Assembly (NCBI GenBank): GCA_947683625.1
Contig: CANTUR010000622.1
Span: forward strand, 62,001-126,000
Source of the DNA: Mallotus nudiflorus
Taxonomy: Eukaryota > Streptophyta > Magnoliopsida > Malpighiales > Euphorbiaceae
DNA length: 64,000 bases
Direction: 5' to 3'
Shown here in pieces: positions 11,941 through 23,756 of the stretch; positions within the stretch are counted from its first letter, which is position 1, and every line of letters starts with the position of its first letter. Below the pieces are notes generated by a model. It was given only the letters and a program-made list of their open reading frames with translations, had not been told where the DNA came from and made no database searches. The position numbers and the translations under genes were made by a program.

Positions 11941-14500
11941 AAACCTATCTGAAGAGTTAATTAGTAGTATCACACAAAGTAACCAAGCGGAACAATACAA
12001 ATTTCCCTATCTTGAGGGAGCACTACACTAATCAATTGAACCCTCTACAACTCTACCACCCATGTGGATTTGATTTCTTTGTTCCAAGTGACAATATCAT
12101 TTAATGGGTACTAAGAAAACAATAAACTTGTGGCTATAATTGATGCAAGAGAACCTGTTTTTTTGGGGCAGCTTCTGCTTTGGAAAAGGACACCAAGCAT
12201 TCTTACCTGATTTTTATTCTTCTTCTGTTTGTTGTGAAAAGAAAATGAGAATCCATTACACACCCATGTCTTACTTTTGCTTTTTGTTTCACTTTCAGTA
12301 CATACATATATATATTTTTATAAATGAGAGTGGATAAAATGCTTGTTGCTCATGCTGGGTTGAGTGGGGAGAGCATTAGCTTTCATGGAACCAATATGTC
12401 TCTCATCCACATATTATATGGTACTGTTAGCCATAAGTTACAAAGTTAATGGGTACACGCTGAGGCTCTAAAATTTTAAATTTCGGGGCTTCGATTCTTG
12501 ATTTTGGTAACAACTATAACCTCTTTCTCCTCTAACAATTAATATATTAATTCCGGATTAACCAAAACTTTATACTTAAAAGAAATATATTACTCTTAAC
12601 TTTTAATGAATTGAAAAACTAAATCAATAAAAATTAAATATCTAATTAAAATGATAAAAATTAATATATTTTAAAGAATTTAATATTATTAATTTAACTT
12701 CCCAATTCTCTTATCACCTGAAAAAAATACAAACTTGTACCCATATATGGTATATATATACCTCCAAATGAAGGAAAATCATGACAAGATGCTCTTTTTA
12801 TATAAAGGCGAAGAGAATACTGTTGTGCTGGGCAGACATATGGGTCCTCCAAAGATTTTCACCTTGGAACGTAAGGTCGTATCTTTTATGTTCCACATGT
12901 TGTTTATTTTTGTATTTAATACTTATATTTTTCAATTTTGCATGACAATTGTATCAACGTTGTACAAGTAGCTGAATGCCATGTAATTATAAGAGAGAAG
13001 CAGATCTCAAACTCAAAACTTTGTTGCATGATTTTGAGTCATTTTCGTACTGAATGAAATAATATATGCCACAATAATAATGACCACGACGACCATGATG
13101 ATGATTTGATGTTGACGATGATGATTAGGGCAATTCATCAATAATTTCATACTCGCAACCACTTTTATTTATAGGAATTTATTTATTTTTTCTATACTTT
13201 CAATTTTATGAAATTAACATTTTAACTTATTTATAACATATTATATATACATTTATCAAGAGATTTTACTTCCTGAATTCTTATGAATTTGCTATTGTGC
13301 TTCATGTAATTGCATAAATCTACCACATTATTATTATATATATACTGAGATATCATCTTACGTATTTTGTCAACAGGTAAATAAAAAGAATTCCTCGTAT
13401 CTCAATTTTTTAAATTACTAACAACTAATGAAATAAAAAAATTATAAATTTTTAAAATCTCACTTAATTGTTATAAAAAGATAAAACAGACAATAATCTC
13501 TTATTTTTATATAACAGAAATTTTATAATCATTTTGCTCCATATATAGTTGAAATGCTAAATTAATAATGTGGACATTTAAGACTCACCCATATACTATT
13601 AGATTTTAGTTTTTATTACTTTAATTAAATTCTAAATTTTAATTGTTTGTTAGTTTATAAGGGTGTTGTCTTTTTGTATTCCTATAGCACTTATGAGAGA
13701 TTTTAAAAGGTTAAAATTTTTTTATTTCATTTATTGCTAGTAGTTTAAAAAATTAACGTAGAAGGAATTCCTTCTACACGGATTGTTTAAAAAAAATTGT
13801 CCTGATAAGTGTTTATATAATATGTTGTAAATAGATTGAGGTGTTAATTTGACAAAATTGAAAATATAATGAGCAAAATAATAAATTCATATCAGTACAT
13901 GTGACTGTGAATGTGGTATGTCATTTCATATTTGTTTAGTATTTTAGAATTAAAGCAAAACATCTATATATGGCTTTTGTAATATACTTTAAATGAAAAA
14001 TAATGAAGTATATGCCAATATGATATGATTTTATGTCTATTTTTTTACATAATATTTTTTGTATTTGATAGTTATAAGGGCTGCAACTATTTTAGAGTAA
14101 ATTTTGACTATTTTTAGAGTTTTAGTTGAATAAATCTATAAAAAAAATATAAACATTTCAACAACATTTATTTTCTCTTCAAATTTGAAATATTACTTAC
14201 AAGAATTCAAACTATTTATTATTTGAATGAATAGATGTTGGTATTTATCTATTTGTTTTGTTAACAAACTAAAATAATAAAGTGATACGAAACCTTGCAC
14301 CCAAATGGAAAAATTGTCTTTGAAAAAAAAATATATGATATTGATAGCTCTCGTTGCTTCTTAGCCTTGGCGGAAGCTAAAGTTTTTGTGTAGCTCTTGC
14401 TACTTTTTATTACTACTTTTAGTGATTTTGAGAAATAACACCATTCCCACCACCAATTGCACCAAGTTAATAATAACACCAGGTCTCCCATTAACACCAA
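11941..14500. other. AT-rich intergenic, nothing recognised
   Basis: Low-complexity AT-rich sequence with a GAT/GAC-rich patch at about 13080-13130. Short open frames lack any family-like motif and are treated as chance. Confidence 0.4.
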
Positions 14501-14529
14501 CATCTAGTCATCCTCCATCATCATAACAC

Positions 14530-15310
14530 CCGATAAACACCATATATGGAGCTTTACGTCGATCTTTCAAGTCCAGAACTTGAAGCTAAAGAATACATTC
14601 CTATTCAAATTTTTAAAGGTGGAAGATGTAGAGAGATCCAAACAAGAAGCCCCTTAGTTCTTATACAGAAATCTACAGGTCACTTCTTAAGGGGATCTAA
14701 ATCTTTTTACAAATGAGCTACGATTGCCAATGGAAAGCATGTGGGTGGAAATCTTAGGGCTCCCACTTAATCAAAACACCTCTTTAGTTCACCTTGCTCA
14801 TAGTCCTTGGATCCATATTTGGCTCTTGAAGATGGTCTATCTTCGCCTCTATCCAGAGCTAGTCACCAACCAAATCTCAACCTCTCTGCTACCGGGTCTT
14901 GAGCAACTACGTTTAGTCTCTAATGACCAAGTAGCATATTGTTTTCAATCCCCTTACTGAGGGCGTAAATTTGTTCCATTAAAAGAGTCTTCTTTGTGTA
15001 AAGAGGAAGTAACACTGATGGACAACTTGACACAAGCTACTACCATCACCTACTACTGCTTCAAAAAGGACACACTACTTGTCCTCCTAGCCATTGGACT
15101 TGATGTTCTCACTAGGTTATAAGGAAGCCCCATCTAAAATCTCAAAGTTTCATCCAGTGCATCTTAGAAGTGAGGCTGCTTTTATTCTTTTTAGTTGATT
15201 AGTTAGTCATAATTTTTTACTTCTACATCTAAGTATCATGTCAGTAGGAGTAAAATTAGTGACTATCTTTGTATCTAGATGCACTCCTGTTTGTGTTGTA
15301 AGTTTATCAG
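14530..15310. other. Higher-GC segment of unknown origin, possible gene or transposon relic
   Basis: This stretch is visibly less AT-rich than its surroundings. On the plus strand it holds a 78-codon open frame (14724-14960) with phrases such as MWVEILGLPL, WLLKMVYLRLYPEL and LLPGLEQLRLVSND, and further codon-like sequence in other frames up to about 15190. I cannot assign it to a family. It may be a decayed retrotransposon or captured gene piece. Confidence 0.25.
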
Positions 15311-15462
15311 CTTTCTTTAATGAAAATCAATTATTCAAAAATAATAATAAAGTGATTATATTTATGGAATTAATTGACAAAAAAATTATTAATATATAAG
15401 GATTAATATTTTAAAAAAGAAATTAAAAAAAATCAATATTACTCCATTTTGTGAGACCATTG

Positions 15463-15673
15463 TGTTAACAAAGGGAAAAGATTAATTGAAAGAAAAAGGA
15501 TATTCTTCCTTATTATTTTTTCTTTGCAAATGATACACATATATAATATTTACATAAACCTATCTTTTGAAATACAATCACTAATTTACATAAATTATTC
15601 CCTAATTTCTTCCTCATTTTTCTCCTTAATTTTTTCCTTCCTAATTTCTACTTATTTTGTTCACATTCCAACA
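15463..15673 (-). repeat. 3' LTR of the deleted Copia element
   Basis: Direct repeat partner of 17887-18091, about 90 percent alike by eye. The shared words include TTTGCAAATGATACACATAT and TTTTTCCTTCCTAATTTCTA. It is followed on the element-internal side by the purine tract, which marks this copy as the 3' LTR of a minus-strand element. Confidence 0.8.
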
Positions 15674-15688
15674 CTCCCCCCCAAAAGT
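15674..15688 (-). other. Polypurine tract of the deleted Copia element
   Basis: Reads CTTTTGGGGGGGGAG on the minus strand, directly abutting the 3' LTR. This is the expected plus-strand priming site. Confidence 0.7.
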
Positions 15689-17874
15689 TGGTGCATAAAT
15701 ATCAATAATGTCCAACTTGCTTGGTGATTCATGGAATACTCAGCGTAAGACAACTTTTATGAGAACATCTGCTAACTAAACTTTGGACTTTACGAATAAA
15801 AGCTTGATTATTTTGGCTTCAAGCTTTTCTTTGACAAAGTGCCTATCTATCTCCACATGTTTAGTCTGATCATGTTGAACCAGATTGTGAGCAATTTGTA
15901 TGGCAGCTCAATAATTATATTCCAACATTTTAAATCATTATGTTCTTTATTCTTTTTTGATGTAATATTATTGTTGAATCTGAACACTTTAAATCATTGT
16001 GTTATTCATTCTTCTTTTTCAATATTTATTTTAATTATTATTAAAACCTTTTAATTTCTTATTATTGTTCGATAGTCCTATTCACCCCCCTCTAGGGCTC
16101 TTTCAGAACGTGACAAACCATTTGAGACCTTAATTATTTGAGCAAGGAGTAGGTCCTTAAATATCAGAATGAACTAAGGCAAAAGGAACATGACTTTTAT
16201 TTGAGTTGGCTAGATAAGATACACAATAACTTTTTACTAGAGTACAAGTTTGACATCTAAACTCGGACTCATCTGACTTTGATAACATACTCAGAAATAA
16301 ATGCTTCATATAACTAATTGACAGGTGTCCCAACCTTTGGTGTCACAGCATTAATGTTAGCTTTTATTGTTTATCTAGTACATAGTGTTTGCTCTGCTTA
16401 AACTGAAGTCATTCATATAGTACAACCCCCCTGTTTTAGTACCACAACTAATAATCTCCTTTATGAGAATATCTTAAAATAAAAAGAAATTTGGATATAT
16501 TAGTGCACAATAATTTAATTCCTCAGTAGCCTGGCCAATAGCATTTTATTTGATAGTAAAGGACTTAGTAAGGTGTTAAATAAAGAGAAAGATGGGGATA
16601 GTGCTACTTTTCCCGCTCTTGTAACTAGGTATGTCATGCCATTGACATTTTCAATACATGCTCATTAGGGTTTATTAAATTTCACAAAGTCTTTTGGATC
16701 AAATGTCATGTGGTTTGTTGCCCTAGAGTCAATAATCTAGTCAGTTGAAACTTTTTATTTAGAACAAAATAAACCACACCCTTTGTTACATGAACCATTA
16801 GGAGACTTGATTGTGTTTTTGGCAGAGTTGGTACTCAGCATAAGGAACTCGATATTGGTTATTCATTTTATAGCAGGTGTTGCTCCATTTTGTTTCTCAA
16901 TTCTTCTTTAGATTTTGCCACTACTCGGGATACCCGTGTAGTTTAAAGCAGGTTTCTTTAGTGTGTTTGGGGTTCCCATAATGGGTGCATCCTTCATCAA
17001 TTCCTTTGCCTTTTTTTTTTTCCACCAATTGATGATCCAGTATTAGTCATCTGCAAGCCCATTTAAGGAGCCCAAAGACCATTGTCATACTTGGTGTAGT
17101 CTTCGAGTTTCCACTCAGCATGATAGCTTATCAGGTTTCCTTTCATCAAACTTGAGCATAAGCTTGTTCGACTATGGGAAATGGTTGAATCTGCAGTACA
17201 TCACTTCGAACCTTATCTAGCCAGTCATTTAACCCATCCAGGAAAGTACAAAACCTATCTTCTTGTATTATGTTGTTATAGATTTGGATATCCTCAGAGC
17301 ACTTCATCAGATTTGACCACCAAAAATCTATCTCTCTTTACAATCCTTGTAGAGTATTATAGTCTGCCTCAATGGATGCTCCATCTTGTCTCATTCGAGC
17401 TACCCACCTTTTTAACTCGTACACCTAGGAAGTGTCTGATCCATAAAAAAAATAATAGCAATAAAGTCTCATACCTGTTTGGTAGTTGCATATCAAATGA
17501 AGTTGCCAATTAGAGATGGTTCTATTGAGTTTATCAACAATCCTTTTACAATAACATTCTTCGTTCTCCACTTTTGGAATGCTAAATTTGTTGAATCGAG
17601 CTACAGAGTGTCATCGAGAATGTGTCCAAGCTTGTCTTTGCTTGCTATATACATATTCATTACTCGAGACTGGAGAGCATAGTTCTTTCCATCAAGTTTG
17701 ATATGGGTACCAAAATTATTAGGACCCCAAGTCGCTGAGGTTATAATTTAGTTCAATGCTTGTTGCATTTTCATCGTCAATTCATTTAGAATAGCAATAA
17801 AAGGTTTATCTTTTATCACCATTAGGTCTATCAATTCTACCATTGTTATTGGTTTTAGAGCCTTAAAATCGTAT

Positions 17875-17886
17875 GCTCTAATACCA
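17875..17886 (-). other. Primer-binding site of the deleted Copia element
   Basis: Reads TGGTATTAGAGC on the minus strand, directly abutting the 5' LTR. It differs by one base from TGGTATCAGAGC, the common plant Copia site complementary to the 3' end of initiator tRNA-Met. Confidence 0.8.
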
Positions 17887-18091
17887 TATTAACAAAGGGA
17901 AGAGAATTGAAAAATATATATATATATTTTTCCTTATTATTTTTTCTTTGCAAATGATACACATATATACTATTTACATAAACCTATCTTTTATAATCAC
18001 TAATTTGCATAAATCATTCTCAGATTTCTTCCCAATTTTCTCCCTAATTTTTTCCTTCCTAATTTCTACTTATTCTGTTCACATTCCAACA
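17887..18091 (-). repeat. 5' LTR of the deleted Copia element
   Basis: Direct repeat of 15463-15673. It carries an extra AT dinucleotide run near 17914-17928 that the partner lacks. Confidence 0.8.
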
Positions 18092-19204
18092 CCTTGGTCC
18101 TAAATCTTATCCCAGGTTCCTTTCTCCAGAATGTACATATATGACAAGATGGGTTCCATAATTTTTGTTCAGAAAAAGCAAAAGGGACATTTTAGTGGCA
18201 AGCAAAGTTGCCTATGGACTGCAATTGCATGCATGGCCACTATATTTCTCATTCTATTTTTATCAGGGATTGGAAAATAATGATTCTATGGTTCTTCACC
18301 AAATATGATTTCTGCAATTTTTTCTTTTTTAATCCTGTGAGAACAGAACAGGTCAGGACATGATAAATCTCAACTCAAATAAGTTAGGCAAAATCCAATT
18401 TGTTTTATTGGGTTATCTTTTTATTTAATAATTTCTTGGTTTTTGGGAATTTTAGCTCGATGATACTGAAATTATTATTATAGTTCTAAGTGTTCTGTTT
18501 GAATTTTTAGTTGAAATTTAATTTTATAAAAATAAAATTATAAAAACTTATCATGATTATTTCATGCAAATACCTGAATTATATTATATCAATAAATAAT
18601 ATCTGAATTGTCTAAAAAAATATCTGAATAAATATAAATATTAATTGAAATTATAATTTTTTAATATTATAAAAATAATATTTACCATTTAATTATTAAA
18701 ATTTTATTTGATAAATGTTATAATCAGTTGACATAATAGAATTATTCTGACATAAATAACATTTTAAATTTGAACGGTAGTATTGATTAAATGGTTATTA
18801 AAAGATTTTTTATTATTTTTATAATTTTTTAATGAATTATTTTTATAATTTTATTTAAATTAAATTAAATTAATTAAAATATGATAAAAAAAAACTTTCA
18901 GCCAAATGTTTGACTGAATTGCTATTAAATTATACGATTTTACCAGTCAAATGGACACTTCTAGTGTATAAAATATAAAAAATTTTTGCAACCTTACCTT
19001 AATTTGATGGAGAAGTTAGGTAATGCTTTTGTGCTGAAGTCGTACGGATGCTACAAACATAAAAAAAAAAAAAGAAGATGACAAACAAAGTGGGATTAGA
19101 CAGTTTTGTCTAAAAAAAGTGGGATTAGACAGGACTAGGGGATTGTCATTGTAGCTCATTGGTGATTATTACCCTATGAAATTTTGTGTGCCCCAGCAAA
19201 AATT
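18092..19204. other. AT-rich intergenic, nothing recognised
   Basis: No coding signal. A short direct repeat of GTGGGATTAGACAG occurs at about 19089-19131. Confidence 0.35.
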
Positions 19205-20435
19205 GTTCAAAACTTTTAAATTATCTCACAACGTTTACCTTAATTATAAATTTAATGTAAAATTTTTTTTTAAGCCAAATTAAATTTTAGGTGTGTAAAT
19301 TTTTATTCATATTAAATTTGGACAAATATAATTAAGTTTTATAATTTTTTTATTACAATTAATTTCTATAAATTAATAAAAAATTAATTTTAAGGGTTAT
19401 TAACAAATAAAAATGATAAATTTTTTTAATATATATATATATATATGACATAATTATAAAGTTTTAAAAGTTTTTAAACTTATAAATTTTTAATTTTTTC
19501 TTAAATTTTTAAAACTTTACAATTAAGTGATATATATTTCAAATAAATGACTAATTTTAAAAATGAATATTAAATAGTAAATTGATAAATAACTTAAAAA
19601 TTTAATTTTAATAGTTGAATAAAAAATTCTTAAATTTCATTAATGTTTTTAAAATTTTTTAAACTTACACAATAATTAATCATCTCTGGGAATATTATTG
19701 TGGTGAATGACTTATTACCATTGATACTAGAAGAAATAAACGCATAAACATATAAAATTAGTTTAATTCAAATATTATATTTGTATACGTATTTATCTTA
19801 AACATTACCTCTTAATATATTTTTTCTTGTTTATTTTCTTTTAAGTAGACTAAACAGTACCTATTAATGTTACAAATTCTTCAAATTGTCATCTCTTGTT
19901 TTGATTTAAAATTTAATCTTAACAATTCAATAAAAAAATTTTATTTATCAATTATTGTATAGATTTAAAAATTATTATGTAGGTTTAAAAATTTAAAAAC
20001 ATTAATAAAATTTAAGAATTTTTTATTCAACTATTAAATTAATTTTTTGGGTTAATTATCAATTAACTATTTATATTAATGAATAAAATTGGTTATTTAT
20101 GTAAAATATATATCACTTCATTGTAAAGTTTTTAAAATTTAAGAATTTTTAAAAAAAATATATATTTTATAGGTTTAAAAACTTGTAAACTTTATATTTA
20201 TGTTAAATATATTTTTTTAAAAAATTAATCATTTTTGTTTGTTAGTAACCTTTAAAATTAACTTTTTATTAATTTATAGGATTTAATTGTAATAAAAAAA
20301 TTACAAAACTTAATTATACTCGTAAAGATTCAATATGAAAAAATGTACACATGTGAAGTTCCAATTTGCCTCAAAAAAATTTTTTGTGTTCAATTTGTAA
20401 TTAGGGTAAAATGTTGAGGGGCAATTCAAGCGTTT
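19205..20435. repeat. Long imperfect inverted repeat, arms of about 470 bp
   Basis: The segment 19205-19678 reads, as reverse complement, as 19970-20435. Examples are AAATTTAAGAATTTTTTATT with CAACTATTAAA, then ATATATATCACTT, then TTAATTGTAATAAAAAAATT, in the same order along both arms. The arms differ by substitutions and small indels (similarity perhaps 75-80 percent by eye) and are separated by about 290 bp (19679-19969) with no inner symmetry. No protein is encoded. It could be two copies of one repeat inserted in opposite directions, or a foldback element. Confidence 0.75.
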
Positions 20436-21436
20436 GGCCGCAAAATTTGGTGTTAATGATGGTGTTAACGCATCAATATGAATTATATGAGTATATTGTA
20501 GATTGATTTTATTATTGGTTTCCATAATGAACATAATTTGTCTAACCTGTCTAGGATTCATGTTTTACCATCCTGTCACGGGATCAATTAATAGAATGTT
20601 TGAGTTTAATTCTCACTTTCTCATTTGATTTCTGTTTAAAAATCTAAATATAAGGACTAAGTTGAAAAAAATAATTCATATGAAGATTATTAGAACCAAA
20701 TGTTTTTCAACTTGAAAACTCTAATCACAGAGCTCATATAAAAATATTATTCAGTAAGAATGTGCCTAAAATATGCTCACAACATTTTTGTATTTTAAAA
20801 TGAGTGTCACATATCTATTAGCATCATATTTAAATATTTAAATATTTAAATATAAAACATTCAAATCAACATTTATTTGTTGGTTTAAGCAGCCAAAGTC
20901 TTTTTTTTTTTTTAAAAGATCTCGAATATTATGCACAAACTAGAGTCCACCTGTTCGAAACTTTCAAAACCATAAAATATCAAAGATAATTATAAAAGAA
21001 AAATGTTCAAAACTTTTGTAACTATTAAATATTGAAGATAATTATAAAAGAAAACCAATCAATATAAGTATCACCCACCCACGTATTTATTCCAGGAATT
21101 ATATTTTTGGCAACGATTACAAAAGTGGAATTTGATTTCCGGTGTTCAATAACATTTTCAAAGCCGAGAACCTGGGACTATTGCAGTATATTAAGTATCG
21201 CTTGTAAGCTTTTTCCCATATGAAAATTATAAAGCACATGATTTCATGATACGAGGCCATCCTCGGAAGAAATCAAACTACTAACTGCATTTTCCTTTGA
21301 TTAGGGTCACCATCAAAATACAAAGCCTATAGACACATTTTCAGAAGCAGGTGTATAATTTTTAGCGAAAAAAATCTCTTCTATCTATTTCCAACAATAT
21401 ATCTCTTCCATGAACAGTCTTACTTCTTTCAAGCAG
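20436..21436. other. Spacer and likely 3' flank of the transporter gene
   Basis: No coding signal. A run built on TTAAATATTTAAATATTTAAATAT occurs at about 20828-20850. The part closest to 21500 is probably the 3' UTR of the transporter. Confidence 0.35.
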
Positions 21437-21501
21437 CTACTGTTTCTGGTGCAGATACATAATTCCATCAAAATGAAGCAGAATCTCAAACCAAAATTGT
21501 T

Positions 21502-23756
21502 TTAAACTCCAACGATGCTGTTGTAAGTACCATAACCAGCAAATAGCAATCCACATATCACAAAGCAATAATCTAAGATTTTCTGCCAGAACTTCAGACT
21601 TGGACCTAATAATATCAAGTGAAATGTTGCTGGTAGAACAAATGAGATCAATGCGCACACGGTACTCCCCACAAATGAAGCAAATACACCAAACCCAGGA
21701 ACAAATGATGCCAAGATTGCCAAAATAATAATCAAAATCGCACGACTCACATATCTTCCAAAATTTCCAAGTCTTGTTGCAATTGCACCATCATTATAAT
21801 ACATCTTTTGATACCATCCACAATTTTCTAGCCTCCCCTCAACAATTTCATGAATTGGGTGCACCATGATAGGAAATGTGAACATTAGTCCCAGGCACAG
21901 TCCAATCTGTTGTCATTTAGAATAAATCTTATCACAAGAAGTTTCATTTTCTCAACTAAGCAATTGTGAGAATATATGATTCCCAATCATGATTTACAAG
22001 CATAGGATTATAGGAATAAAGTGTTTTTGATAAGAAGAATATCCTGCTGAGCTGAGATCATGAAAGCTTGATACTATTTTCACTACATTTAATAATTGAA
22101 CAAAAAAAAACTATTGGTAAATAGAATCCGTGTAGGAGTTGAGGTGTGGTTGTGCATGCTTAATGCCAATGCATATGGATTTGTATCCACTTTTTTAAGG
22201 CCAATGCATCTGGAACTGTGACCACTTTTTTTTTTTTTTTGGTTGGCCTAACATGCTTTAGGGTAAAGTTTATATGCTAAAAAAAAACAGACCTCCAATA
22301 TGAGATGGTGATAGTGGTTAGTGACTGGCAATTATTGATATAACGACAAAGCAGACAGGTAGGCAAAGCATCTATTAATGTATTACAGAGAACATGGTAT
22401 CAAGAACCAGTTCCAAATTCTAAAGTTGCCTCCAATATATCAAATTACAATCAGTGTTGAGGGACAATGCAACTTTTTTGCGAGTAAACAAATATGCAAT
22501 GCAGCTAGGATTCACATTCTCAAAGTATAAAACAAATATAGAAAAGTCAAGAAAAGGCAACACAGCTATCATCAAATCATGCAGCTACGTTGATTTAAAG
22601 GTGACAGAAGAGTGAAGCTTAGTACCTGAACAGCAATGGAAGACCAATTATGAGGTAAATTGAGAGTTATAATGTCTCTAGTTTGATCACCATAAGCCAT
22701 ATAACCAGAAAATCCAAATAGCACATACACAAGAGTGATTCCAGTGAATGCTTTGGCTAATAAACTAGGGAATCTGTCCCTTTCTGTCATTGATGCCTCC
22801 AGTGCCAGAGTCATCCCAAATCCTTCAAAACAGAAAACTGCCATACCACCAGCAAATGGCAACCCTCCAATACTAGATGTGATTGCAGTTCTATCGCTGA
22901 ACTTGAATTCACCACTCATCACCTTTTCTACATCCTCTTTAACCACTATTGCCATTGCTAACACATTACATACATCCGCGAAGATGCTGAAAGGTGCTAA
23001 AGCAGACAAAGAACTAATCCAAGAAAGTGCAATTTGAATTGGAACTAAAAACAGTATGAAGAATGAGAAACTGAGGCCATGCCCTTGGCTTCTGAATATT
23101 GATGAAAGGTTTTGGCCTATAAAGACCAAGTATGCTATTGACCCTCCACATTGAGCTGTGAAAATAAGAAACTCTGTCAAGTAACGGCCATAGTTGCCCA
23201 TGCATTTATAACCCAAATCACCATATGTTTTTGTTTCTGGTGTTAATTCTTGGGATGCTTGCTTGTCCCTACATTGAACCTATTAATCAATTAAAAAAAA
23301 AAGAAGGTAAAATTCAACATGTTAAGCTCTTTAAACTATTTAAAAGTGGCCATCATCATCATTTTTAATTCTGAACCTTGAGTAACAACATTAAAAAAAA
23401 AACCCCCAATACTCTGAAGCAGTGAATTTGACATGTTATAACGGAAAATCTGAATCTTGAGCACGATGGTACCAATTAAAGTAAGAGGAAAAAAAAAGTG
23501 AACGAACCAGTAAAAGCATGCAATAGTAAGTGGAAATTCCAGCAAGTGAAACACCAACAGAACCAGCAAACCAACCAGCAATTCTAAAAGCAAAAGGGAG
23601 GCCTAAAATACCAGTCCCAACAATAGAAACAATGATATTCCCTAAGGTTTGAATTGAAGAAGCTGTTCCTGTTCTTCTTCTTGATGAGGAAGAAGATGAA
23701 GGGGAAGAAGATTCAAGAAGAGGAACAACTGTAGACCCATTATGTTCCATACCCAT
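21502..23756 (-). CDS. AAAP-family amino acid transporter, AVT3-like, complete, three exons
   Basis: Exons 23756-23508, 23279-22626 and 21906-21502 join in phase 0 to 435 aa. The exon 1/2 junction gives MLLLVQCRDKQASQ, which fits the family better than other AG choices nearby. The first ATG (MGMEHNGSTV) was used; the open frame upstream has no earlier ATG. After a short Ser-rich cytosolic tail, TLGNIIVSIVGTGILGLPFA is the first membrane segment and carries the family's GxGILGLP signature. Further hydrophobic segments follow (about 11 expected), with FADVCNVLAMAIVVKED, FCFEGFGMTLALE, MFTFPIMVHPIHEIVEGRL and a hydrophobic C-terminus. Family knowledge: AVT proteins move neutral amino acids across the vacuolar membrane, driven by protons. 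Substrate and membrane are inferred from the family. Intron 2 contains a small direct repeat. Confidence 0.9.

Larger units (their letters stand above)
15463..18091 (-). mobile_element. Internally deleted Copia LTR retrotransposon
   Basis: Two direct repeats of about 205-211 bp bound a 2.2-kb interior. On the minus strand each LTR starts TGTTGGAATGTGAACA and ends near TTTGTTAACA. Next to the upstream LTR is TGGTATTAGAGC, one base from the usual Copia initiator-Met primer site; next to the downstream LTR is a purine tract (TTTTGGGGGGGGAG). Flanking pentamers CATTG and CCTTG match at four of five bases. Interior remnants on the minus strand read as the pre-integrase/integrase start (near 16140-16260, phrase KSHVPFALVHSDI) and the end of RNase H (near 15790-15890, phrase TKHVEIDRHFVKEKLEAK). 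Most of pol is missing, so it cannot be autonomous. Confidence 0.82.

Noticed and set aside
12140..12971. Two short open frames in the 12-13 kb spacer
   Set aside because: No conserved motif, AT-driven composition, no promoter or splice context.
17181..17682. Plus-strand open frames inside the deleted Copia element
   Set aside because: They run antisense to the element's gag/pol remnants and have no recognisable motif.
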